Assembly: GCA_039808665.1 (NCBI GenBank)
Contig: JBDHTO010000005.1
Location: 1-26,452 of the forward strand
DNA from: JBDHTO01 sp039808665
Lineage (GTDB): Bacteria; Pseudomonadota; Alphaproteobacteria; Paracaedibacterales; JAKBAR01
DNA: 26,452 nt
Direction of reading: 5' to 3'
A program made the position numbers and the translations under genes. Positions 7,901 through 15,866 of this stretch are shown here, piece after piece. The notes beneath the pieces were generated by a model. The model had not been told where the DNA came from, searched no databases, and saw nothing but the letters and a program-made list of their open reading frames with translations. Position 1 is the first letter of the stretch; each line of letters opens with the position of its first letter.

Positions 7901-9371
7901 AATCTTCGTTAAACACTCCAAAAAATGGATCTTTTACCGTTTGAAGATGGGAAAGAGCAATACGTTTCTCATCCCAGGTTAGGCTATGCTCTGTAATTAT
8001 TTTTGCAGCCGCACTCTCGGAAAATTTACGTGATATGTTATCAATCACATAAATCACTCGGGCAAAGGGTGCATCATCAACAATCCCACGCGTAGAAGAG
8101 ATTGTTCCATAAAATTCTGTGGCAAGGGCTTTACCTAAGGCATCCTTCAGCTGAATCGAATATCTTTCACGGCCTAAAAAAATCACAATCGTTTGGCTTT
8201 TTTCTGACTCTGAAAAATGGGACACAAAAGCGGGCAAAGATTTTTCATGAAAAGCTATAGCCTTTGAACAAAGACTCTCTAACGCCTCATCACTGAGATA
8301 CCAATACTCATCGTGCGGAATGGATTCAAGAGCCTGTAACAATACCTTTCCATCGTGCCAATTACGCTGCAATCCAAAACTATCAAAGATTCTTTGGGCT
8401 TTTTTCTTAAGAATAGGAATATGAAAGATAGATGCGTTATAGGATCTACGCGCAAAAATCCCAATAATTTGAAAAACGCGCCCACCTTTTTTATCCTCAA
8501 CCTCAATGAGATCCAATCTCGCCGAGCGGTTAATGGGGGAGCGCACAGAAGTTTTGCGCAAGGAAAAAATCAGACTCCTTTTCACGGATAAATCCTGCAC
8601 GCCAAAGGATTGATGTTTTTCAAAAAAATCGTCTTTGAAAAGGCCTAAACGACTTCCTTGAACGGTCGCTGTCGTAATATTTTTTCCTTTTTTGGAAACA
8701 GAAATTTCCCTAAAGCCCACAAAAATAAAGTTATCTTCGAAAAGCCAGTTAAAGTATTCCCACTCTTGATGATAATTTCTGGGAACCACATGTTGTATAA
8801 CCTGACGCATTTTTGGCCAGTCACGGATAGAAAGCTGAAGCATGTGAAAACGCCAAGAAAGCTCATCCACAAATTTTGCAATAATGGACGGAGCAAGATT
8901 CCAGCCTATATCCGCTGAGATGACAGACTCAAAATGATAACCCGGTTTGATTTTTTCCCGTGTTGAAGAAAAATCCAAAATCTCTGAGGTTTTAAGATCA
9001 CGCTTCACAGCAAAAATCGGATGGAAAATCTGATCGGCTTTCACGTGATAGGCGTTTAAATGTGTCTTTAAAGTTTCCACCAAAAAAGGCTGGTCCGGCT
9101 GGACAATATTGAGAATTAAACGACCTGTGAGTTCCTGATAATCATAAGTGATACGCACAAGCTTCTCTGCATCCCCTTGAGCAAAAAAATCACGCCAACT
9201 CATCCTAATCTGCTGCGTTAGTTGGGTATCTGCGCTCAGATCCTCGAGGGAACTTGATGAAGTGCTCTCAAAGAATGAGTTTACAAAATCAATCCATCTG
9301 GGGTGGGTTTCAACCCCTGAGAGATGTTTATATTGATTAATAAAATCCTTCTTCTTACACAAAACTGACAT
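4959..9371 (-). CDS. gdhB: NAD-specific glutamate dehydrogenase, large (180-kDa) class
   Basis: This enzyme oxidatively deaminates glutamate to 2-oxoglutarate with NAD, feeding amino acids into the TCA cycle (family also called GdhZ). The protein has 1470 residues. A long N-terminal half (about 1-700) matches the regulatory region of this class. The catalytic segment follows with VARGGIRYSDRPQDYRSE (about 765-785) and PTGAKGGFI (about 800), then a dinucleotide-binding GVGDMSGDVFGNG (about 930) and a helical C-terminal domain. Members I know are usually near 1600 residues, so this one is compact but has no visible break. The ATG at 9371 has GGGA upstream. Downstream on the same strand is ldtR; upstream is tRNA-Gly with its own terminator, so it should have its own promoter, which I could not pick out. 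Confidence 0.92.
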   Translation of the reverse strand: MSVLCKKKDFINQYKHLSGVETHPRWIDFVNSFFESTSSSSLEDLSADTQLTQQIRMSWRDFFAQGDAEKLVRITYDYQELTGRLILNIVQPDQPFLVETLKTHLNAYHVKADQIFHPIFAVKRDLKTSEILDFSSTREKIKPGYHFESVISADIGWNLAPSIIAKFVDELSWRFHMLQLSIRDWPKMRQVIQHVVPRNYHQEWEYFNWLFEDNFIFVGFREISVSKKGKNITTATVQGSRLGLFKDDFFEKHQSFGVQDLSVKRSLIFSLRKTSVRSPINRSARLDLIEVEDKKGGRVFQIIGIFARRSYNASIFHIPILKKKAQRIFDSFGLQRNWHDGKVLLQALESIPHDEYWYLSDEALESLCSKAIAFHEKSLPAFVSHFSESEKSQTIVIFLGRERYSIQLKDALGKALATEFYGTISSTRGIVDDAPFARVIYVIDNISRKFSESAAAKIITEHSLTWDEKRIALSHLQTVKDPFFGVFNEDYQHDFSPEQSVLDGEIVQSIGIKSNYGMRVECSKTVLEETFSSNVSLRIFTLNKPLNLTHLLDVFQNFGVSVSQEKTYALKNGLYYLHNCVGHVPPHVISETFSKSLSEIVEKTLEENYPNDGFNRLFTLCNFSERQVQVFRALFAYTQQLRYNYDPYFFVSSLVEHGEATTILLQWFETKFDVNLSNTRRHKEIEEKKKAFGAYMERVTNASQDHLFQDLSELIDVMVRTNYYLLKDSLSFKFMCSEMSKLLDPRPMFETFVYSLRMEGVHLRTSKVARGGIRYSDRPQDYRSEILQLMQAQNLKNSIIVPTGAKGGFIVRTKNPTKEDVVLAYKTFIASLLDLVDNLEDGQLVHPRRVVVYDGEDPYFVVAADKGTATFSDIANGLSSDYGFWLGDAFASGGSHGYDHKKLGITAKGAFVSVEHHFNSLGIDISKENITVVGVGDMSGDVFGNGMLCQRTLHLLAAFNHKHIFIDPAPDAERSYLERKRLFDVQGGWDDYNTGLISEGGGLFNRSDKVLYVSEAIQNLFKVPEKVTPDALIRGILGAKVDLLWFGGIGTYIRGNEEFYQGDGANDAVRMTSDSIQVRVIGEGANLGVTPTARIELGLKGVVVNSDAIDNAGGVNCSDHEVNLKILVGTESSGKRDALLEELEKEVAEHVLAGNKKQNIALDIMASDGREHHGKYVDLITLFERQGSLKRKTVFLEKDDVLRHQRSYLTRSENAVVLSFAKNAVSRLILEHFDALREYALPFVKAYFPKNFENSQSLEAHMLYEEIAALMMTDAAVNFMGPLWFFEQEDQTLPRVELFVKLFDAWGMEKILADIMSGSSGEVVEKLRVLREALTFASAFFKEGAEKNFGKICVYYKKMFKSDPGFSEYPYLLALARRELGEREIQRFFELRESLKFHDLYAAIFHLPEVESWQLPQKHKLLNELFEKHLLITKLDDTKISSFLPMNSLQGHMHDYGFASYMLESIKELR

Positions 9372-9449
9372 TCGATCCCAGGTAAAGAGGAGACAATAAT
9401 AAGCCTATTCCTAGTAATGCCAGAAAAAAATTAAGAAATGATAAATAAG

Positions 9450-9472
9450 AAAAAATTCCATGTAAACATGGA
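9450..9472 (-). terminator. Intrinsic terminator of tRNA-Gly, sharing the CCA end
   Basis: On the minus strand a 6-bp stem (TCCATG/CATGGA, loop TTTA, 9457-9472) is followed by AA-free T6 just downstream (9450-9455 read as TTTTTT). The ascending arm is built from the discriminator and CCA of the tRNA itself, so the terminator starts inside the mature tRNA 3' end. The stem is short. Confidence 0.6.
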
Positions 9473-9543
9473 GCGGGCGAAGGGATTTGAACCCTCGACC
9501 CCAACCTTGGCAAGGTTGTGCTCTACCCCTGAGCTACGCCCGC
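9469..9543 (-). tRNA. tRNA-Gly (anticodon GCC), CCA encoded
   Basis: The minus strand folds as a standard cloverleaf. The acceptor is GCGGGCG (9537-9543) with CGCCCGC (9473-9479), and the D-arm contains TAGCTCAGGGGTAGAGC. The anticodon stem is ACCTT/AAGGT around the loop TTGCCAA, giving GCC. The T-arm is GAGGGTTCAAATCCCTT, the discriminator is U73 (9472), and the genomically encoded CCA is at 9469-9471. It decodes GGC and GGU glycine codons. Confidence 0.97.
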
Positions 9544-9560
9544 TAAGCGTTTATGTGAGG

Positions 9561-9588
9561 AGTATAGCGAGCGAAAAAAAAAATGCAA
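9561..9588 (-). promoter_or_regulatory. Promoter of tRNA-Gly
   Basis: TTGCAT (-35, 9583-9588) and TATACT (-10, 9561-9566) are spaced by 16 nt on the minus strand. Initiation near 9554 leaves a leader of about ten bases before the tRNA. Most of the spacer is a homopolymer of about ten A/T pairs. Confidence 0.65.
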
Positions 9589-9598
9589 GGGGAAAATA

Positions 9599-11140
9599 CT
9601 AATTTATTGTTTCTATATGAGACAAAATAGCATCCAAAAAATTGTAATTTGTTCCAGGGCTATCCTGACTTACAGAACCAACATAGCGCTTTACATCATT
9701 CACCCGCGTTAAGAATACTGGCACACGACGCATCCTTGATTCAAAATCTTCACTCCTACGCTGTGCCCTTGGCACGGAGGGATCCCCCAAATAAACCCGA
9801 TAAGGCATAGCATAGACCCCCTCGGGGTTATCTGCCTGAATGGACTCCCAACCAATACCGTAACTGCGAAGATAATAGATAAGAAGTGGTATATTCCACC
9901 CCTTTACAGCACGCATCAGTCTTTTATCTAACACACTTTCCGTATCAACAAAGGGAAGCATCTTATGACGAGGATTTTGATATTTAAGGTTGCGCCTACC
10001 CACCTCCGCCAAATCAAGAGCATCTTCGTAATCAAGCCCCTTCACGCGCATCTTCCTTGCAACAACTCCATCCCAATAGGTAACAAAGTTATTACTGTGG
10101 GCATCCTGCTGCCACATGAGATAGGATAGCAATACAGCCTTTGTCATACTCTTTTGATCAATCAGATGCTTAATTTTTAAAGGAACGTGAACGGATTTAT
10201 CCTTTTTTGATGGTATATGAATGTTATTTGCCGCACTAGCATCTGTCACATCCGAACAAATATTTCCGGCTTTTGTTGAGCCAAAAGAATGCCATCTTCC
10301 CATTTGACACACTGCATCAACAGCCGTTGCCACCGCATCATCTCGCGTTAATTGCGTAGGCGTTTTGATGTTTTTTGGAAGGGCATAAACGGGCTCCAAG
10401 ATACCGCTATACGACTGCCCTTTATACATTATTGTTGCAGGCAGACCAATAATCACAGAATCATCTAACGCCATTTCTCGGGCAAGATCAAAAACGGCAA
10501 ACTGAATGCGCTCATTTTTATCATTACGTTTACTTCTCGCACTATCGCGAGACCCCTGAGAAATTGCCGTCCAGGATGAGGGCTTGAACACAGCAAAGGT
10601 TTCTCCCATGAGACCAATTTTATAGTAGATAAAACCATTTTTAGGATCCTGGTTCGCACGCAGTAAGCGAGTCTCTTCAAATACTTTTTGATACCAGTTA
10701 AACTCAGGTTGAGCCATATACCACCGATGATTGAGTTCGCTCGGGTCTGGATCTACAGCTTTGTTGATATACGGTTGAAGCTCCCTTCGGATTGTTCTGT
10801 ATTGTTTTCGCGCAGCAAGTTCTTCCACGCGTGCGTGCATGGGATGATTTTCGGCATCAAAATAACCAAGCCCACCTGCTTCAAAGAGCTTCGCATACAT
10901 ATACCCCTCTTGAAATTCCTTGTCCGCCGGTTTATATCCCCGATGATTGTCTTCATCATCGTAGGTAAATCCTTTAAGCCTTTCCTGAGTATATTTTTTA
11001 TCTCCGCTCCCCTCATTTCGGTATTCGAAAACATTTTTCTTCGCCATAAAGGGGGAGTCCTTAGAGGCGTAGAAATAAACTTTTGCGCTTACCTCTGATA
11101 CAGAAAAAATACAAAAAATAAAAAATAAGAAAGTTCTCAT
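9599..11140 (-). CDS. Exported protein, possible PI3/PI4-kinase-like fold
   Basis: I do not recognise this 513-residue protein as a named family. It begins with a clear signal peptide (MRTFLFFIFCIFSVSEVSA, cleavage after residue 19), so it leaves the cytoplasm. The N-terminal region (about 20-160) is charged and unassigned. From about 170 the order of motifs resembles PI4-kinase-type folds: GETFAVFKPSS with Lys186 where the ATP-binding lysine would be, a helix with Glu210 (NERIQFAVFDLARE), a GLPATIMYKGQSYSGIL segment, then QQDAHSNNF (Asp346, His348, Asn351). The last fits the D-x-H-x-x-N pattern of DRHxxN catalytic loops and is followed by GLDYED (Asp370) where a metal-binding DFG-like site would be expected. 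This is by-eye inference; the Arg of DRH is Ala here. The ATG at 11140 gives the best signal peptide; a TTG four codons earlier is possible. It is flanked by tRNA-Gly and divergent aspS. Confidence 0.8.
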   Translation of the reverse strand: MRTFLFFIFCIFSVSEVSAKVYFYASKDSPFMAKKNVFEYRNEGSGDKKYTQERLKGFTYDDEDNHRGYKPADKEFQEGYMYAKLFEAGGLGYFDAENHPMHARVEELAARKQYRTIRRELQPYINKAVDPDPSELNHRWYMAQPEFNWYQKVFEETRLLRANQDPKNGFIYYKIGLMGETFAVFKPSSWTAISQGSRDSARSKRNDKNERIQFAVFDLAREMALDDSVIIGLPATIMYKGQSYSGILEPVYALPKNIKTPTQLTRDDAVATAVDAVCQMGRWHSFGSTKAGNICSDVTDASAANNIHIPSKKDKSVHVPLKIKHLIDQKSMTKAVLLSYLMWQQDAHSNNFVTYWDGVVARKMRVKGLDYEDALDLAEVGRRNLKYQNPRHKMLPFVDTESVLDKRLMRAVKGWNIPLLIYYLRSYGIGWESIQADNPEGVYAMPYRVYLGDPSVPRAQRRSEDFESRMRRVPVFLTRVNDVKRYVGSVSQDSPGTNYNFLDAILSHIETIN

Positions 11141-11177
11141 CACAAAAACCAAAAGAAAATATAATCCTTACCCATTT

Positions 11178-11183
11178 ATTATA
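11178..11183 (-). promoter_or_regulatory. Candidate -10 box for the exported kinase-like gene
   Basis: A perfect TATAAT on the minus strand lies about 40 nt before the ATG at 11140. No convincing -35 element is present at 16-18 nt spacing, and there is no extended TGn motif, so this could need an activator or be chance in AT-rich DNA. Confidence 0.3.
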
Positions 11184-11237
11184 GGTTTTTGTTATTAACA
11201 TACCCTTAACAAACACCTCAACCTTTAAATAATCTCC

Positions 11238-11267
11238 TTGCTGGATAAAGGACACTCCCGCTATAAA
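11238..11267 (+). promoter_or_regulatory. Candidate promoter of the aspS-ileS-lspA run
   Basis: TTGCTG (11238-11243) and TATAAA (11262-11267) are 18 nt apart, giving initiation near 11274 and a leader of about 28 nt before aspS. A perfect TATAAT also lies at 11287-11292 but has no -35 and would give an almost leaderless transcript. No Shine-Dalgarno is visible ahead of the aspS ATG, so either reading leaves weak initiation signals. Confidence 0.35.
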
Positions 11268-11301
11268 TGGTGTAACATTCCATAACTATAATGACTTTAT
11301 A

Positions 11302-13095
11302 ATGACGCACACTTATCGCACACACACATGCGGAGAACTTACCCTTTCACACAGGGATCAACACGTAAAACTTTCTGGATGGGTTCACAGAAAACGTGAC
11401 CATGGCGGTCTTCTTTTCATTGACCTCAGGGATCACTACGGCATCACACAGTGCGTCATTCAAAATGACTCCCCGATCTTTAAAATTCTTGATCAAACAA
11501 AAAATGAGAGCGTTATCACACTGGAAGGTAAGGTTGTTACACGAACATCGGACACTATTAACCCAAGGATGAAAACGGGTGAGATTGAAGTTGTCATCTC
11601 TCACGCAGTCCTTCAATCGGAATGCTCCCAGCTTCCTATCAATGTGAATAGTGATGCTGAATTCCCAGAAGAGACACGTCTTACCTATAGGTTTTTAGAC
11701 CTACGTCGTGAAAAGCTACATAAAAATATTGTCCTCAGGTCAAAAGTCATTACATCTCTTAGAAATCGCATGATTGAACAAGGGTTTATGGAATTTCAAA
11801 CCCCCATTCTGACCGCATCTTCCCCAGAAGGAGCACGGGATTACCTGGTGCCAAGTCGTCTTTATCCCGGTCATTTTTATGCCCTTCCCCAAGCCCCTCA
11901 AATGTTTAAGCAGCTTTTGATGGTGGCCGGGTTCGATCGCTATTTTCAAATCGCTCCTTGTTTCAGGGATGAGGATGGACGTGCGGATCGTTCTCCTGGT
12001 GAGTTCTACCAACTCGATCTTGAGATGTCTTTTGTCACCCAAGAAGATGTTTTTGCCGCTATTGAACCCGTCCTTACGGGTGTGTTTAAGGAATTTGGCG
12101 ATGGTGCCACTGTGGATGATTTTCCCTATAAACGTATTCCTTTTGATGAAGCACTCTTGAAATACGGCTCTGACAAGCCAGATTTGCGGAACCCTTTGAT
12201 CATTTCAGATGTGACAGAAATTTTTGAAGCCTCTGAATTCACAGCTTTCAAAGAATCCATTCAAAAAGGCGCTGTTGTACGTGCCGTACCCGGGCCAAAG
12301 TGCGCAGAAAAATCCAGAAAATTCTTTGACGACTTGGGTGACTGGGCAAAATCTCTCGGCCTTCCAGGAGTGGGTTATATCACCTTTACAAATGGTGAAG
12401 CAAAAGGTCCGATTGTGAAATTTTTAAGCGAGACACAGCTGAACCAACTTAGGGAAAAATCCGGCATTGCTGAAGGAGATTCCGTTTTCTTTATCTGTCA
12501 TAAAAATGCCTGGAAATTTGCGGGGCTCCTTCGCACAAAACTTGGGAATGACCTTGATCTTCTTGAAAAGGATGCCTTTCGTTTTTGCTGGGTTGTTGAT
12601 TTCCCTATGTATGAGCTTGATGAGGATACTGGAAAAATTGACTTTTCCCACAACCCCTTTTCTATGCCACAAGGGGGTATGCATGCTCTTGAAAACCAAG
12701 ATCCACTCACTATCAAAGCCTATCAATATGACATCGTATGTAATGGTGTTGAACTTTGCTCAGGTGCCATTCGAAACCACCTTCCCGAAGTTATGTACAA
12801 GGCCTTTAACATTGTGGGCTACGGACCAGAGGAAGTGGAAAAACGCTTTAGCGGTTTGTTAAACGCCTTCAAATTTGGTGCCCCTCCCCATGGTGGATGC
12901 GCTCCAGGTATTGACCGTATTGTGATGCTTCTTGCCAATGAGCCTAATATTCGAGAAGTCATTGCGTTCCCACTCAACCAACAAGCTCAAGATCTTTTGA
13001 TGCAAGCCCCCTCTCCAACAACGCCAGAGAGGCTCAAAGAACTTCATCTTGATGTACGTTACCCTCGCAAAAAAGAAGAAAAAGCAAGCGCATGA
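11302..13095 (+). CDS. aspS: Aspartyl-tRNA synthetase, probably non-discriminating
   Basis: This class IIb synthetase charges tRNA-Asp with aspartate. The protein has 597 residues, normal for bacterial AspRS. An N-terminal anticodon-binding OB domain (about 1-110) is followed by the catalytic core. Motif 2 is FRDEDGRADRSPGEF from residue 221, the bacterial GAD insert sits in the middle, and motif 3 contains GIDR (536-539). In the OB domain the segment HRKRDHGGLLFIDLRD has His34 where E. coli-type discriminating enzymes have Leu. The His form is typical of enzymes that also charge tRNA-Asn, which is then amidated by GatCAB. It is first of a long plus-strand run and its TGA overlaps the ATG of ileS by 4 nt. 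Confidence 0.97.
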   Translation: MTHTYRTHTCGELTLSHRDQHVKLSGWVHRKRDHGGLLFIDLRDHYGITQCVIQNDSPIFKILDQTKNESVITLEGKVVTRTSDTINPRMKTGEIEVVISHAVLQSECSQLPINVNSDAEFPEETRLTYRFLDLRREKLHKNIVLRSKVITSLRNRMIEQGFMEFQTPILTASSPEGARDYLVPSRLYPGHFYALPQAPQMFKQLLMVAGFDRYFQIAPCFRDEDGRADRSPGEFYQLDLEMSFVTQEDVFAAIEPVLTGVFKEFGDGATVDDFPYKRIPFDEALLKYGSDKPDLRNPLIISDVTEIFEASEFTAFKESIQKGAVVRAVPGPKCAEKSRKFFDDLGDWAKSLGLPGVGYITFTNGEAKGPIVKFLSETQLNQLREKSGIAEGDSVFFICHKNAWKFAGLLRTKLGNDLDLLEKDAFRFCWVVDFPMYELDEDTGKIDFSHNPFSMPQGGMHALENQDPLTIKAYQYDIVCNGVELCSGAIRNHLPEVMYKAFNIVGYGPEEVEKRFSGLLNAFKFGAPPHGGCAPGIDRIVMLLANEPNIREVIAFPLNQQAQDLLMQAPSPTTPERLKELHLDVRYPRKKEEKASA

Positions 13096-15866
13096 CCGTT
13101 GATTATAAAAATACTGTTTTCCTGCCCAAGACGGATTTTCCTATGCGGGCAAATCTCGCGGAGCGGGAGAAGGAACATCTTAAAACATGGGAATCCTTAG
13201 ATCTTTACCAAGAAATTCGCAAAGCTTCTCAGGGAAAGAAGAAATTTATTCTTCACTATGGACCGCCCTATGCCAACGGACATATTCATATTGGTCATGC
13301 TCTTTCAGAAATCCTTAAGGATGTTTTGAATAAAATCAAACAGATGCAGGGTTTTGACGCGCCGCTTGTCCCAGGTTGGGATTGTCACGGGCTTCCGATT
13401 GAATGGCAGATCGAGAAAGAGTATCAAGCCAAAGGAAAATCCAAGGACGATGTCCCCGCCATTGAGTTTCGCAAAGAATGCCGCGCTTATGCCTCGAAAT
13501 GGATTGATATTCAGCGAGAAGAATTTAAACGACTTGGCATTATGGGAGATTGGAAAAATCCTTACTCCACCATGGATTTCCAATCTGAAGCTAAGATTGT
13601 TGAGGAAATCAGCAAACTTGCCATGGGTAATCTTCTCTATCGTGGACTAAAACCTGTTATGTGGTCTGTGGTTGAAAAGACAGCCCTTGCAGAAGCTGAG
13701 GTCGAGTATAAAGATCATGTAAGTGATGCCATTTATGTGGCATTTCCTATTGTCAAAACTAATACCCCTGCGATCCAAGATGCTCATTTTGTGATTTGGA
13801 CCACAACACCCTGGTCACTCCCAGGAAACAGAGCCATTGCTTATGGACATTTTCATTACCTCATCATTGAGGTTGAAGACGCAGAAAACAAAGATATTTG
13901 CGGAAAAAAATTTATTATTGCTGAGGATTTGCTAGAAGATTTCCTCACCTCAGTAAAAATTTCCGCGCACAGTATTGACGGACGCATTGAAGGACAATCT
14001 TTCGAAGGTACCCATTGCCACCACCCCTTACGTCATCTTGGTTATACATTTGATGTTCCACTTTTCTTTGGTGAGCATGTCACAATAGATGCTGGAACGG
14101 GCCTTGTTCACACAGCGCCGAGTCACGGTTTAGAGGATTTTATCCTCGGTCAGACACATAACCTTGAGGTTCCTGAAACGGTGGGTGAAGATGGTCTTTA
14201 TACATCACAAGCTCCTCACTTTAAGGGTATTCATGTTTATAAAGCGAATACCCCTATCATCGAAGCACTCAAAGAATCAGGAACCCTTGTTCACCACAAC
14301 AAAATTACCCATAGCTATCCTCACTCATGGCGATCTAAGGCACCTCTTATTTACCGCGCTGCTCAGCAATGGTTTGTGGATGTTCAAAAGATCAGAGAAT
14401 CCGCGGTCAAAGCCATAGGAAACACACGTTTTGTTCCAGAAAGTGGAAGATCTCGCATCCTGAGCATGGTAGAAAACCGCCCGGATTGGTGTATTTCCCG
14501 TCAACGTGCCTGGGGCACGCCTATCACACTCTTTGTACACAAGGAAACAAAAGAGGTTTTAAGGGATGCGGATGTCTTTCATCGTATTATTCAACAGGTG
14601 AAGGAACATGGTGTGGATGTTTGGTTTACAGCATCCCCCGAAACGTTTTTAGGTCAGGGCTATAACGCCAATGATTTTGAACAAGTGTTTGATGTGGCCG
14701 ATGTCTGGCTTGACTCCGGGTGCACACACACATTTGTTCTTGAAGATCGCAAAGAACTTTCTTGGCCCGCTGATGTGTATCTTGAGGGATCAGACCAGCA
14801 TCGCGGTTGGTTTCAATCGTCCCTCCTCCATGGAGTGGCCACTCGAAATCGTGCGCCTTATAAAGAAATCGTCACCCACGGTTTTGTTCTGGATGAGAAG
14901 GGCTATAAAATGTCCAAATCCCAGGGTAACGGCATGACACCAGAAGAAGTTATCAAAACCTATGGCGCAGATATTCTGAGACTTTGGGTTGCATCTGTAG
15001 ACTATTCAGACGATGTACGCATTGGCAAAGATATCCTTAAACAACTTGAAGATATCTACCGTAGGTTTCGTAATACCCTGCGCTATCTTCTTGGTGCACT
15101 CGATGGGTTTCAAAAAAGCGAAGAACTACCGTTTGACAGACTTCCAGAGCTTGAGAAGGTCATGCTTCATAAACTCTTTGTCCTTCAGAAAAAGGCAGAG
15201 GATGTAGGAAGATCCTATGACTTCGCAGATTTTTACAATACCTTGCATCAATTCTGCACAAGTGATTTATCCGCTTTTTATTTTGATATCAGAAAGGATT
15301 GCCTTTATTGCGATCCCGCAGATTCCTTGAAACGTCGGGCAACACGGACAGTCATGAATATCATCCTTGATGCATTGATCAAGTGGCTTGCACCTGTTTT
15401 AAGTTTCACTGCAGAAGAAGCGTATCTGTTTAAAAATCCTGATGCCAAGAGCGTTCATCTTGAAGTTTTCCCTGAATTCCCGGTGATGTACGAAAATGAA
15501 GCTCTCTTTGAAAAGTGGGAAAAAATTCGAACATACCGATCCGTCATGACAGGAGCGATTGAAGTTGAACGCGCCGCAAAAACAATTGGATCGAGTCTCC
15601 AAGCAGAGCTTACAATTTATACATCTCCTGAAATCATGAGTCTTTTTGAAGGTCAAGATGTTGCAGAAATTGCCATTACATCAAAGGCGAAAATCATTCA
15701 TGCTCAACCTTCTGCCTCTGCATTTATGCTCGATAATGTTGAGAATATGGGTGTTGTCGTCACAAAAGCAGAACATCATAAATGTGAGCGTTGCTGGAAA
15801 GTCCTAGAAGAAGTGACTCCACCAAAAATGCTTTGTAATCGTTGCAATGAGGCGGTGACCTCATGA
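13092..15866 (+). CDS. ileS: Isoleucyl-tRNA synthetase
   Basis: This class I synthetase charges tRNA-Ile and edits misactivated valine. It has 924 residues, the usual length of bacterial-type IleRS. The HIGH motif is at residues 66-69 within PPYANGHIHIGHAL, the editing (CP1) domain occupies roughly 190-390 with TTTPWSLPGN at its start, and KMSKS is at 606-610. The C-terminal zinc finger is complete (Cys898, Cys901, Cys915, Cys918). These features mark the bacterial type rather than the eukaryote-like type associated with mupirocin resistance. It is joined to aspS and lspA by 4-nt ATGA overlaps on both sides; ileS-lspA adjacency is widespread in Proteobacteria. Confidence 0.98.
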   Translation: MTVDYKNTVFLPKTDFPMRANLAEREKEHLKTWESLDLYQEIRKASQGKKKFILHYGPPYANGHIHIGHALSEILKDVLNKIKQMQGFDAPLVPGWDCHGLPIEWQIEKEYQAKGKSKDDVPAIEFRKECRAYASKWIDIQREEFKRLGIMGDWKNPYSTMDFQSEAKIVEEISKLAMGNLLYRGLKPVMWSVVEKTALAEAEVEYKDHVSDAIYVAFPIVKTNTPAIQDAHFVIWTTTPWSLPGNRAIAYGHFHYLIIEVEDAENKDICGKKFIIAEDLLEDFLTSVKISAHSIDGRIEGQSFEGTHCHHPLRHLGYTFDVPLFFGEHVTIDAGTGLVHTAPSHGLEDFILGQTHNLEVPETVGEDGLYTSQAPHFKGIHVYKANTPIIEALKESGTLVHHNKITHSYPHSWRSKAPLIYRAAQQWFVDVQKIRESAVKAIGNTRFVPESGRSRILSMVENRPDWCISRQRAWGTPITLFVHKETKEVLRDADVFHRIIQQVKEHGVDVWFTASPETFLGQGYNANDFEQVFDVADVWLDSGCTHTFVLEDRKELSWPADVYLEGSDQHRGWFQSSLLHGVATRNRAPYKEIVTHGFVLDEKGYKMSKSQGNGMTPEEVIKTYGADILRLWVASVDYSDDVRIGKDILKQLEDIYRRFRNTLRYLLGALDGFQKSEELPFDRLPELEKVMLHKLFVLQKKAEDVGRSYDFADFYNTLHQFCTSDLSAFYFDIRKDCLYCDPADSLKRRATRTVMNIILDALIKWLAPVLSFTAEEAYLFKNPDAKSVHLEVFPEFPVMYENEALFEKWEKIRTYRSVMTGAIEVERAAKTIGSSLQAELTIYTSPEIMSLFEGQDVAEIAITSKAKIIHAQPSASAFMLDNVENMGVVVTKAEHHKCERCWKVLEEVTPPKMLCNRCNEAVTS

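Noticed and set aside
9546..9600. T-rich stretch after the kinase-like gene as its terminator
   Set aside because: There is no stable hairpin before the T run; the segment is better explained as the spacer of the tRNA-Gly promoter.
10688..11098. Plus-strand open frame of 136 codons opposite the exported kinase-like gene
   Set aside because: The minus-strand frame is far longer, has a signal peptide and conserved-looking motifs; the plus frame has no visible ribosome binding site or family resemblance.
11287..11292. Perfect TATAAT as the aspS promoter
   Set aside because: It would put the transcript start only about 3 nt before the ATG and has no -35 partner; kept only as an alternative to the 11238-11267 promoter.
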